Under the pieces are notes generated by a model that was given only the letters and a program-made list of their open reading frames with translations, did not search any database and was not told the origin of the DNA. Below are positions 47,744 through 58,252 of a stretch of 64,000 nucleotides of DNA, one piece after another. The stretch is from assembly GCA_009869945.1 (NCBI GenBank), contig WIXG01000117.1:1-64000 (forward strand), written 5' to 3'. This DNA comes from Mesaphorura yosii. Lineage: Eukaryota; Arthropoda; Collembola; Poduromorpha; Tullbergiidae. Position 1 is the first letter of the stretch, and every line of letters begins with the position of its first letter. The translations under genes and the position numbers were made by a program.

Positions 47744-48612
47744 TTAAACAGAAACAGGAATCATTTGCAACATTCTCAGATCTGGTTTTGGCCGTTCAGC
47801 CATCCATTTCTTAATTTGACGCAGGTCAAAAATTCTGTCTTTCAAAGCGAGGAGATTCGGATACGCGTCAAAACAAGTCGGACTCACGGTTTCTTGAAAG
47901 AAATGAATTGTATGACCGATGAGAAGATCCGCCCTGTTAAAATTGCGACATAGCATGTATAGCGCTCTATTCTTTTATTAATTAACTGTTCAGCCTTTCT
48001 CTTACCAGGTGATCACGTCGCAAACTAAGTAATCGCTTCCAGAGTTCTCTTGCATCCTGCTTAATTCACCAAAGTACTTTGGAACAACCTTCGCAATGAA
48101 ATGTCTTCGCATCTCATTCTGACGGTCACGATTTCGTTGAAAGTAGTACTTTCGCCATTCTGAAAGGATTAACCAACAACTTATAGTAAAAGAACAGACA
48201 CGTAACTGAAGGCAGTCACAGGAAAAACAAACCTTGACGGACGTCTCGCATGGAATCAGAGATCTCAGTGCAACGGGCTTCATCCCAATCGTCAAGCCCA
48301 GTGAGATGAAATTTCTTCGCAAGAAACTCGGCAATGGCTGAGCTTTGCCCAATTTGTCTACCATCACTTAATTCCAGCATTGGAAGCTGGTTCCAAGGAA
48401 CAGCTTAAATCACAAAGGAAATGAGTTAATCTGGGAGCCTCCCCAGAGGCAAAGGCGAAGTAGAGTGAAAGCAACTTACTGTCTTTCATATCTTTCCAGT
48501 CAGCCAAAGAGATGCGAACGTCTTCATATGGCACTTCCGCGTAGGCGAAGATGTATCGAATCGGCTCGGCCAAGAAGCGGGTATTGAAATGAATAAGTTT
48601 ATACTCCGCCAT
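47744..48612 (-). CDS. Sigma-class glutathione S-transferase-like (copy 3)
   Basis: Exons (-): 48612-48480, 48403-48233, 48159-48006, 47933-47744; 215 residues. N-domain EYKLIHFNTRFLAEPIRY has His at the catalytic Tyr; VPWNQLPMLELSDGRQIGQ leads into the QSS glutathione contact; helical domain KKWMAERPKPDLRMLQMIP. Shares the intron after ITW with copy 4 (phase 2), which copy 2 lacks. TATAAAAG on the minus strand at 48738-48731. Confidence 0.9.
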
Positions 48613-49378
48613 TGAAAGAAATTGATAGAATGAATTACGAAAATATCTGTAGTGGATGCAGGCTGGAAACGTTTGTTGGGCTTTGAATTGAGACTGTTTT
48701 GAATTTGGAAGGTCTGTGGGCTGTCGTTTCCTTTTATAGACTTGACTCATTTTCTCTTTGGCATCGTTATGTCATGCAATCTCGCAATTACCTCGACTGA
48801 AAGAATTGCTCCATGTGCAACCTTGAAGAATTTGCCATGAGGCCGATCCAGCTGTCCATCCAGATTGCAAAAACGTTCTCACAAGTTACATTTTCCAAAG
48901 TCTTATGTTTGGAACATTCTTTTTGTTCATCGCTCATCTGATGTTTCGGAAATATGTTGCGTTTACCCATTTTTTACCGCAGGAAATGACGTTGCGAAAT
49001 AATTATGAATTGGGTTTTATTCCGAATTATTACTATTATTTACCAATTATCATGCAATGTCAAGAAGGAGTACGGGCCCGCACCAGCGTGTGCAGGGTTC
49101 TAGGTTTTATGGACTCCCTGGCGCTTGAACGCAATTGTTACATTAAAAAATCTCGATTTGTGTTATTATTCTGAAGCGTGAGACATCTGGCACTTTTGGA
49201 ATGTGGCAGAGAAACGTCAACGTCATCACGTACCTGATAAGATAAAAATTTAGGCCGTCGCGGCTCCGATAAAGACTAATTGCTCGACAAGTTCGCGAAT
49301 TCTCTGCTAATGCTAATTGAACGAGTTTATTTACAGTTGAATGTAGTTCCTTCTTTACTATCTTTACTCCGAAAGGCG
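48613..49378. other. Divergent intergenic region
   Basis: Between GST copy 3 (-) and the SINA-like gene (+). TATAAAAG (- strand) at 48731-48738 belongs to GST copy 3. Nothing else supported. Confidence 0.6.
48731..48738 (-). promoter_or_regulatory. TATA box of GST copy 3
   Basis: TATAAAAG on the minus strand, about 120 bases before the ATG at 48612. Confidence 0.6.
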
Positions 49379-50360
49379 ATGGCTTCGGTTCCAGCTAAGT
49401 TTAAGTAAGACCTGTTGTGCATTTTGCCTCTAATTGAAAGACTAATTCAAAATTTCCACAGGTTCACATTGCCACCACGTGAAGTGATTCTCGAGCAACT
49501 GGCTATTATTCCGTCAGTTCAGCTCCCTGTTTATATTTGTGTGAATGGCCATTATCTGGACGAAGAGTCCAAGAAATGCCCTGTTTGTAGGGTGAAGCCG
49601 GTAATTCACTGTGACTTCCTGGAGAAGCTCGTTCGGAAATGCACATTCCATTGTCCGCACGAGCACTGCGATGAGACTAAAGACGGAGCATCATTTAACG
49701 CACACATCCAAAGAATTTGCCACTACAGACCGGTCATATGTCCATACTGCAATGAGCAAATACAATTCAATAGCTACTTTAATCATTTGCGTACCACTCA
49801 TGAGCTACCCGGAGATGATGATGAGGATTCTCCACGATTGTCGATACCAATTCACGTCAACTGTAAGCAACATACTCGTTGATCCAAATTTCCTTAATTT
49901 TCTACGTACTTAATATTTGATTTGGACCTGACGCAGTACAAAGGTACGGCATGTACTTCAAGAAGTGGCACGGGAAGACGTTTTTCATTCGCACGTACTC
50001 TGGGCCTAATGAGGGTGCCTACTTTTGGGTAGAATACTTCGGCGCAAAGGGCGAAGAGAGTGAATATTCAGCCACCGTCCAGCTCACAAGTGAGGTGAGT
50101 AATTCATTGCAAGTTGGCAACTTGCAAATTCAACTTTCACAATATAATTATACTTTTAGACTGCACATCGGACTACTATACGGTTTCCTGTCAGCCCGAT
50201 TCGATCGGAGTTGGACTCCCTGAATAAGACGAAAGCATACGCCCATATTTCAAGAAACTCACTACTCAATTACATCGACGGGTACAGAGTCAACGTTTCC
50301 GTTTTCATCCAAACCGCCTTTAATAGTGGAGAAATTATTGATGGCGACAGCGCGTGCTAG
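49379..50360 (+). CDS. SINA/SIAH-like protein with an eroded RING
   Basis: Exons 49379-49404, 49462-49862, 49937-50094, 50160-50360; 261 residues. SIAH proteins are E3 ubiquitin ligases with a RING, two SINA zinc fingers and a TRAF-like substrate-binding fold. Here the N-part reads YICVNGHYLDEESKKCPVCRVKP: the C-terminal CPxCR half of the RING and the GH remain, but the first CPxC pair is gone (PSVQLPVYIC) and the usual CxxC after GH is absent. The SINA fingers are intact in outline: CTFHCPHEHC, HIQRICHYRPVICPYC, HLRTTHE. The last two exons form a beta-rich region like the SIAH substrate domain (YGMYFKKWHGKTFFI, AYFWVEYFG). Zinc binding by the RING, and so ligase activity, looks doubtful. AATAAA at 50492. 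Confidence 0.82.
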
Positions 50361-50802
50361 TGTGCGGGTACTACGATATATTGACATTAATAAAGTCGTA
50401 GGTCAAGCGGACGCATTGGAAATTAACGACTCCAATGTGTACAGAAAGCAGGAGCAGGAAATGGTGACAGAATCTTTCGCTGCTGTCGTTAAATAAATAC
50501 ATTGTCAAAGGGCTATTGTTATGCGTCATGTTCCCTAGTTGATCTTAACTGTCATTAATCGACTTTTACGACACTTATCTTCTGTATAGCTTCTGTATAG
50601 AGGTACGTGCTTGCATCCGGATTCTGGGCGAAGAAAGAAATCTCGCCGTAGGTCGAAACACCAGTTTAGACAATGAAAATGCAATTTTGGATGTTGTGGA
50701 TTCACAGTTTATTAGACGACTACTCTTTTTCGCTACACTGTCAATCTCTGCGCTGCAGGTCAACTGGTATGAGGACAGAAATAGTAGCTGTATGCTCATC
50801 TT
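50361..50802. other. Intergenic region between convergent genes
   Basis: AATAAA at 50492-50497 ends the SINA-like gene; TTTATT at 50708-50713 is a minus-strand polyA signal for GST copy 4. No exon seen. Confidence 0.6.
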
Positions 50803-51683
50803 TTAGACTGAGATTGGAATCATCAACAACATTCGCAGATCCGGCTTCGGTCTTTCTGCCATCCATCTTTTAATTTGTGGAGTCTCGTAAATTTTGTCCT
50901 TGAGTGCAATCAGATTCGGATAAGCGTCCATGCACCTTGAATCGACTGTTTCTTGAAGGAACGCGATCGTGTGAGTCACCAGCAAGTCAACCCTAAACCA
51001 GGAACCCAGTAAAATTATTCATGCAATTGTATTGAGTTGAGGAAACCATGCACCATAGGAAAAGCGAGCACATTTTTACCACGTAATCGTGTCGCAGATG
51101 AGGTAATCGCCACCTGAGTCTTTCTGCATCCTGCTGAGGTGTCCAAAGTACTTTGGAATTACGTCCCGAAGAAAAGTCCTCCTCATTTCATTTTGCCTAT
51201 CTCGATTTCTCATCAAATAATACTTTCTCCATTCTGAAAGTGCATATTGGTGAGCGAGCTGTCTTCTGTTCTTAAACAAATTGTAGCGAGCAATCTCACC
51301 TTGTCTGACATCTCGCATTGCGTCACTGATCTCTGTGCATCTTGCTTCATCAAAATCATTTTCTCCAACCAGATTGAATCGTTTAGCCAGAAATTCCGAG
51401 ATGGCTGAACTTTGTGAGATTTGTCGCCCATCACTTAACTCAAGAACCGGTAGCTCAGCGTACGTTGGATCTAGTAATGAAGGGAAAATGGCAGCATCGT
51501 ACAGGTGTTTTTAACAAGAAGAATTGATATTCTTGAATGATACTTACTGTTCTCCTTCAGGACCTTCCAGTCATCCACTGACACTCGAAAATCCTCGTAA
51601 GACACTTCGGCAAACGCAAAAAGGTAACGGATTGGCTCGGCCAAGAAGCGTGTATTGAAATGAATAAGTTTGTAGTCGGCCAT
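50803..51683 (-). CDS. Sigma-class glutathione S-transferase-like (copy 4)
   Basis: Exons (-): 51683-51548, 51470-51300, 51233-51080, 50992-50803; 216 residues. N-domain DYKLIHFNTRFLAEPIRY with His at the catalytic Tyr. The loop before the glutathione contact differs from the other copies (NPTYAELPVLELSDGRQ instead of VPWxQLP), so the substrate pocket edge has changed. QSS motif in SQSSAISEF. C-domain ends RWMAERPKPDLRMLLMIP. Start chosen at MADYKL; an in-frame ATG three codons upstream is less likely because the paralogues align from MAxYKL. Confidence 0.9.
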
Positions 51684-52661
51684 TTTGCTCAATTTAGCAT
51701 GAGAGTGCTGGATGCTATTGAGTGGTCAGAAGAAACGTTTCTGATTTGTCCAGAAGAATTTGGCGGACGACGCAGTTAGTGAACTTGGCTTCAATTGTGA
51801 CGAGAGGTTTTCAAATCGGAGATTTTTATACTGTTTTATGGTCATAATCATATTATTGCAACTCGTACCTTTGTATTTTTACCATTGTTTTGTCCGCACT
51901 TTGCGCAATAAAATTCCGAATTGTGCATTCTACTGTGACTATTTTAAGCCTAGAGAGTCGCGTTCAATCAGTAGTTCATTCAATGGGACAATTTATGGAC
52001 TCATCTCTCATGTGAGTCGTGAGTCAAGAGTCGCAATTACGTACTGCGTTCTCCAGCTCTGATCCAAAGCATTCATCAATTACAGCCCACGCACAGGAAT
52101 TTGGAAAGCGTGGCTAAAAATACAAGAAAATCGCAATCTGCCAGGAAAGAAAGTTCTCATGTCAGTCCGCAGAAAGGTAACCTTTTGTAACGTCCAGATG
52201 TCTTTGAATATTCGTGAAGCAGATTCCAATTCTAGTGTACGAGATTATCATTTCACTCATGAGTCATGACTGATGGTACGGATTGAAGTCGCTTACAATT
52301 AGAGCCTACGTCAATTCCTAAGGTTGCAGTATTCGACATCCCAGATTGTGACCAATCTTACCCTAACACCGAACTCTTCTTAAAAATAAGATCCGCAAGC
52401 TGTTCGAAGATGGAACATTAGTGAAACAAATTTTGAAAGTAGTAAGCAGAAATGTTTATTGAGCCCATATATGTCGCCGGAAGTTGCTCAGACTGATATC
52501 GCAGCCCAGAACAGTTAAGTTAAAAGTGAGAACACTAAAAAGATGTCTCCGGAATGATTGTCTCCGGAATGGTTGTCTCCATCGTTAGAGAATTACAAGT
52601 AAATTGCGGGACGTGAATTTGAAGGACGTTTGAAGACTTCTGTCGTCATTTCTCCAACAGC
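51684..52661. other. Intergenic region
   Basis: Between GST copy 4 and the four-helix membrane protein, both on the - strand. A + strand open frame at 51760-52062 has no ATG start and no recognised domain. No other gene seen. Confidence 0.55.
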
Positions 52662-53685
52662 CTATGTTGGTTTTGCTTGTTCTCCGGTTGCAATTTGCTG
52701 CGCTGGTTGTTGCTGTTGAAGATGCGTTGTGTATGAGAACTGATTGCTTGGATAAACTGAAGTATTGTTATTGTGCTGGATGGAGTGATAAGGCGGAGGT
52801 GGAAGTAATCCATTGTCGTTGTTGACGTATGTATTTGAAAATGGGTATGGCGGTGGTGGGTTGTGAATAATTCCTCCATGCGCGTTGATTTCCGGAATGG
52901 TGGTAACATGAATCCTTCCTGGCATGGTATTTGAACTGGACTTCGCCAGGAGGTAAAATATGCCATTCATAATTGCCAGCATCTGCAAACAAGAACATTG
53001 TCTTAAATTAGTGAGGGAACTTATGGCGCGAAGATTCGCTTTTAGCATTAATCGTACACACTTTCGGAATACGTCGAAACTTAGCAACGCAATACAAACG
53101 GATTAAACGGAAACAACCTCTATGTTGATGGCAATAGCCCCATGAACTATTGCAAGAGACCTTGGCTTACCCCAGCACCAATTTTGTACTCATATTTATG
53201 ACATTGATTCGCAATGGTTTCGATTAGCAAACAGTCCTCGGAGTTTTCAATTTGCACGGCAGAGTAGACTAGTAGACCACCGACGAGCATCAGCGCAAAT
53301 GAACACCCGCAAGCTACGCCTCGAACCACCGAGTCCTGAAACAATTTATGATCGTCAGATCCTGCTATATACTAAGGAAGCATTTCCCAATTACTGTATG
53401 CTCCACCCACAAACTTACCGAAACAGTTCGATTTGCACAAAGAAGAATTGACATGATAGATTCCAGGAGACAGAAGGATACGACTCCGAGGTAAATCTGG
53501 TCAATCCGAGCCAATAACGGGGACTCTTGATAAACGTAACTCTCCAGGCACAGACTGAGAATGCCAATACTCTGAAATCAAAAGTCGATATTCAGTCTTA
53601 ATTATAACCCACTCTAGTCGTAACTTCCACAGTAGAATTCAAACAAACTTACGATGTTTATAAGTTTGACACTGCGAAACTCCAT
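52662..53685 (-). CDS. Four-helix membrane protein with PPxY tail, family unknown
   Basis: Exons (-): 53685-53653, 53571-53419, 53335-53171, 52982-52662; 223 residues with consistent phases. Four hydrophobic segments: SVKLINISIGILSLCL, IYLGVVSFCLLESIMSILLC, VRGVACGCSFALMLVGGLLV, and MLAIMNGIFYLLA. The loop between helices 3 and 4 has two Cys (SEDCLLIETIANQCHKY). The cytoplasmic tail (~85 residues) has two PPPPY motifs, which fit WW-domain ligands such as Nedd4-type ubiquitin ligases, and ends in Gln-rich sequence. The outline resembles small MARVEL/tetraspan-type arthropod proteins, but I see no diagnostic CCG motif of true tetraspanins. Function unknown. Confidence 0.75.
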
Positions 53686-55521
53686 GTTGAATTCCGAATC
53701 TCCGACCGAGAGACTCGGTACACAGTTGTCCAACTTTCAAATTGTAACACTGGCTACTGTTAGATATAGTCAGTAAAAAGTCAAAATCACAGTCACTCAG
53801 ACTTTAAACGAAACAAGTTGACTGATTTCTAAAGTCACGCAATTCCTCACTGTGACTGATGAGATAAATGGCTCCGATTTGAAGTTGAAGGACAAAAAGT
53901 GTAATGTGAACACGAAATATTGTAATTTTGGTACGTGCTGTGTTCTGTGCTTCGAGTTCGCGTTGCTACTAAAGCAATGTGCATAGACAGACAGTTGAGT
54001 TCTCATTTGCGCGTCGCTGACGAATCTCACATGTTAATGACATCATTGTAATTACCATTAATATTCGCATTAGCATTAGCATAATTGAATGACAATGCTG
54101 GGCAACAGCATTCAGCACAGCTTTCCTGCGCTTGAAGTACCCCAGCAGCATGACAATCTCGTGTTCTCATTTTGCGACAGAAACACGTACAATGCATACA
54201 AAAAGGTTCTAGTTGTTTCTTATTTCACACCATTGTGGTTGCAAATATCGGGAATTGTCACTGTGAAACCGCAACTCAAGCCAGCCCAACTGAACTCAAT
54301 GCCATTTGTCAATGCTTGTTTTTGATATCGACTCCCTTGACATTTGCTGTTGCCGTCTTGCCGTTGTTGTTTTTCGAGCACAGGATACCGAAAATATCCC
54401 CAAAGTACCATTAACTTCTTGCCATTAAATTGATGACTAATTAATTCTATATGTTTTCTTTTCATTATTGGAAATCCACATGCCGCCGAAAAGTACGAGC
54501 ATGGTGCAGCGGCAGCATCTCAAAAATTTTATGGCTTTGGTTGTGACGCACTCGAACTCGAACCATTACTTGCAATAAGTACTCGTATTTATCACTCCTC
54601 AAGCCTCAAATCGTACTTCAACCTTACAGCGTGTCAGCTTTTTGTTTACGCTTACTTGTCTCGTCTGGAGTGAAACACGAGCACTTCTGCCTCGTGTATG
54701 AATGCCAAAAGTTGCGAACAAATTGCAGTTGTGCATTTTAATTTATGCTAAACAAGAACAGACGTTACATAATTAGCCTGTGGAGTCTGTGGATTTCCCA
54801 ACCGGTGGAGTAAATGGCGCTCTTTTATGTAATATGTATGCAATTTCCTGAAAAATGTGGGTTCGTGCAAATGCGAACGTGCGTGCATTCTGTGTATGAA
54901 ATTTCCAAGTATTTATAATATTAATTAAATCAGCCTTTAAATGTATTGCTAAATGCTCAAAGCATCATTTTCATTGAGGAGTTTCGAATTCGATGTTGAC
55001 GTCTATTTTTGTTCAGCCATGATCTCATTACCGATTGGGATCCTTAATCCTTCGCAAACTCAATCCCCTCCCACGCACTTTTTCGAAAGTGAAACTGATA
55101 CAAATGCAATAACATGAAATAGAGTGAGTTCACATCAGGCTTCCTAATGACGACAGATCAGAATTCTGCTAGCTTTTGCGTGGAGCCGTGAGTCATTTTG
55201 AATTCTAACATATTTTTCTACTTAAAATTTGCGACGTAAAATCAGAGAAGGTCCGCGTCGAAATGTTAGATTTGAAATATTTCTTGAGATTGGCACATTG
55301 CCCGGAGACACGATCTAAAAATAGCAGTGATGACCATGAAATGAAATCTGGTGAAATATGTTGAGGTTGAACAACAGATGAAAAATTCGAAGTGGGTGCA
55401 GAATATTTCTTAAAAAGCAAGTGCCTTGGGATGAAAGCAATCCAGTAGCAATTTGTACTGCTCGAAGCAGAGTTTAGCCACTAAAGTTTATCTTTGTACC
55501 TGTCGTGTCATCACTCGCAAC
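53686..55521. other. Divergent intergenic region
   Basis: About 1.8 kb, AT-rich, between the four-helix protein (-) and the Ser/Gly/Tyr-rich protein (+). Frames here are short and without recognised features. Confidence 0.55.
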
Positions 55522-55957
55522 ATGTCTTCGTACAGATCGTATTCCGGCCGACCCGGACTGACGTCTTCATACACATACACGGTAAGACAACTTTCTAGCA
55601 AACGGCCTTAAGTGACTCCCAGTGGAAAAAACCCGTAATTTGTGTTAATTCCAGAGCCCAAGCTCGATATCTCGTCAGTACGTCGGTGTGGACTACCCCG
55701 GAAGGGATACGAGCAGACGTGAGGAGTCATCGTACACAAAAACGTACAGCTCTTCAAGCAGCAGCGGAGGTCCCGGCGGATACACTTCAACTTCGCACAC
55801 CAGCGAATCAAAATCTTGCAGCGGAGGTCGTCCAGGTTCTGGTTACTCGTACACTACGGAGTCGAGCCGAAGCGGCGATGGACCAGGATCCTACTTCTCG
55901 TCAGTCTCATACAAGTCGCCGTACGGAAACAACTACCGAAGCTTTTCACACAGATAA
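55522..55957 (+). CDS. Small Ser/Gly/Tyr-rich low-complexity protein
   Basis: Two exons, 55522-55581 and 55655-55957; 120 residues. Starts MSSYRSYSGRPGL with no signal peptide or membrane helix, so it is probably intracellular. Nearly all residues are Ser, Gly, Tyr, Thr, Arg and Pro, in repeats such as SSYTYT, SYSYTTESS and SYFSSVSYKSPYG; one Cys. Such composition resembles intermediate-filament head domains and phase-separating low-complexity domains. The splice junction keeps both frame and composition. AATAAA at 56135-56140 supports a real transcript end. No family recognised. Confidence 0.7.
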
Positions 55958-56277
55958 ATTACCTGCATTTTTGACAACTTCCTGCAAATTGCTTGTTTTT
56001 CATGCATTCATTCTTTGCAAGTAATCCGGAGGTTAAGAAGTTAGTAATTGAGCTTACTATGAAAAGTTCAATCGTTTGCTGGTAACACAGGACGATGTGC
56101 TGATAGAACTCTTTTATGTTATTCAGTAATCTTGAATAAATCTTCAATACAAAAAGTCAATTATTTTTTGCAAAATGCACAATCAAGCAGCAGTAATTAC
56201 CACTCAACAATACACATTATCCATGCCGTAATTATTAATGGGGAGAAGGGAAATCATGTTCTTCTCTGCGGCTTTGC
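55958..56277. other. Intergenic region between convergent genes
   Basis: AATAAA at 56135-56140 for the upstream + strand gene. No further feature. Confidence 0.6.
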
Positions 56278-57380
56278 TCAGCTGTTCTTTTCTTGCTTCC
56301 ACCTCGGAGCCATGCCGGGAGGTGCCCCACCACCAGATGATCCTGGTCCATCTCCTCGTCGTGATACTGATGCTTGTGACGGCCCACTACCAGGGTTGTC
56401 CGACGCAGAGAGCCTTTCCATATTCGGGGGACTGCCGGATCTCACCTTCGGGGCTGGATTGTTTGGATCTCGGTCTCTTGTATTCAGCCAGTTGAGAACG
56501 TCCTTGTGATTACGATACTCCAGCTGAATATGCGAAGGAAGGTTCAAGACCTTTCTTAAAACCTCGCGTATTTTCTCAGTTGTTTCTATATCTGAAGAGT
56601 TTCTGTGCCAGAGGGTAATACAATCTTTCTTCTGTCTCATCGAAACACCGGCTCCACAAATTTCATCCCCAACATTGAACTGTTCACCCAAAACTGCTAG
56701 TATCAAATTCTCCCAACAGCGCGCTGCAAGTCCTTTATTCAGCCGAACCAGCCATTGTCCGCCGTTTCGATTGGACTGAAAATAGAATCCATATTTTAAT
56801 ATTATATTGCCTACACTGCATTTCAACATCTTGCTTAAGCCCTATCTTAGGCATGTCATTGTAATTACTTATTCTATTACCTTGTGCTCCCACATGGGTT
56901 TGGTTCCGTCCTTGAAAATATAGAAATCGGATGGAGAGTGCAAGTCGGAGGGACGAACTAAATGCGAGTAGAGCGCCCAGAATTGCTCCACAGATGCAAA
57001 TCTTCCAATTTTTCTCAACGAGAAGTCATACTGCTGGTAATTCGTTTTGCCAATATACCACAAGCCATATGTATATTGCAACTTGTGTTCTGAAGGTCCA
57101 ACCTCTAATGGGGGCTGAATAAGAAAATAAGATCATTTTTACAATAAGTTTTGCAACATCAGAAAATGGTAAATCTTGCTATTTAAAAGAACGTTTAAAT
57201 TACTAAATGCTCATCTGCATCGATGTCGTCCTCCGTTCCAGGCGTTCCTGGTCCAACACTACTAGCTCCAGGCTTTCTAAGGCTGGCACACAATAAACTT
57301 TCATGTACTCATTGCATGGAAAATTAGCATTGTATCCATCAGAAGGGAAAGTTAACTACTTACTCCTCAACCATTGACAT
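56278..57380 (-). CDS. EIF4E2: eIF4E homologous protein 4EHP (eIF4E2)
   Basis: Binds the mRNA cap without recruiting eIF4G and so represses translation, usually with GIGYF partners. Exons (-): 57380-57364, 57276-57204, 57114-56881, 56775-56278; 273 residues. Core motifs: LQYTYGLWYIGKT, IGRFASVEQFWALYSHLVRP, FKDGTKPMWEHK (cap-stacking Trp), LNKGLAARCWENLILAVLGEQF and GDEICGAGVS, all characteristic of 4EHP rather than eIF4E1 (Tyr in the first cap position). The C-terminus has a ~65-residue Gly/Pro/Ser-rich extension not found in human 4EHP as I know it. The first coding exon has 17 bases. Cytoplasmic. Confidence 0.92.
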
Positions 57381-58252
57381 AATACGATGCGGACAGGACC
57401 AATAATCTTTCTGGGATGGAGGTTCTTGTCTGAAATCGTGTCACTTGTCCCTTGCGCTTGAATTTGCGTCGTCTGTCTAATTAGCGGTATTGTACTGAAA
57501 GATCACAGGTTACGCGTTGGTGAATAATACTAACTATTGCACTACAATAAAATACGGCGAATGAATATTTGCCACTGTTGTGCGCTAAAAATGATTAATT
57601 AAATCCACAAAACTACGCAATCATAAAGCTTTCTAGTCTTTACGACCAATTTTAGGTCAAATGAACAAGTTCCACCAGATGCTGACCGCAATGCAGGACG
57701 CTGACACTGGCTAACGATCTTCGATGAATTAATTAATTGGAATTGAACCTCAATAGCTTTATTGTGTAGTTTGTGGACAATAACGACGAAATTACTGTAA
57801 ATTTGATTAATCGTCGAATTATCATCAAGTAGTATAGTTTTTAGGAATTCTATTGCCTATTCACTGTTCAATTCTTCTGCATTTCTAAACCAAACGCACA
57901 TAAACATGCGCTGTGCTCTGCTATTTGTTGTGTAACTTGTAAACTGGAGGATTTTGTATTTTCGCGAATTCACCAAACGCCACCAAATAGCTTATATATG
58001 CTTTCCTTTATCATGTACACAAGTGAAGTTCTTCTGTGAGCAATGCAATGACGGGAAAGCTACCAGATCACGTTAATCCAAGGAACAAGTTCAGAACTTG
58101 TCTTTAATATGTCGTTTATTTAACCAGAGAGAGTTTATGATCCAGAGCTAACACAATTATGGATTCTGTCCTAATGCTGTTAGTTAATACGTTTTTTGAA
58201 AAAAAAATTCGCTGGATTTGCTTCAGGTCGTTGTCTGTGTGAATTCCCTGTC
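57381..58252. other. Intergenic region
   Basis: Upstream of 4EHP and downstream of the minus-strand adhesion GPCR. TTTATT near 58113 can be a minus-strand polyA signal for the receptor. No exon seen. Confidence 0.55.

Noticed and set aside
51760-52062. 100-codon + strand frame upstream of GST copy 4
   Set aside because: Begins with TTG and not ATG; one hydrophobic stretch only; no homologue recognised.
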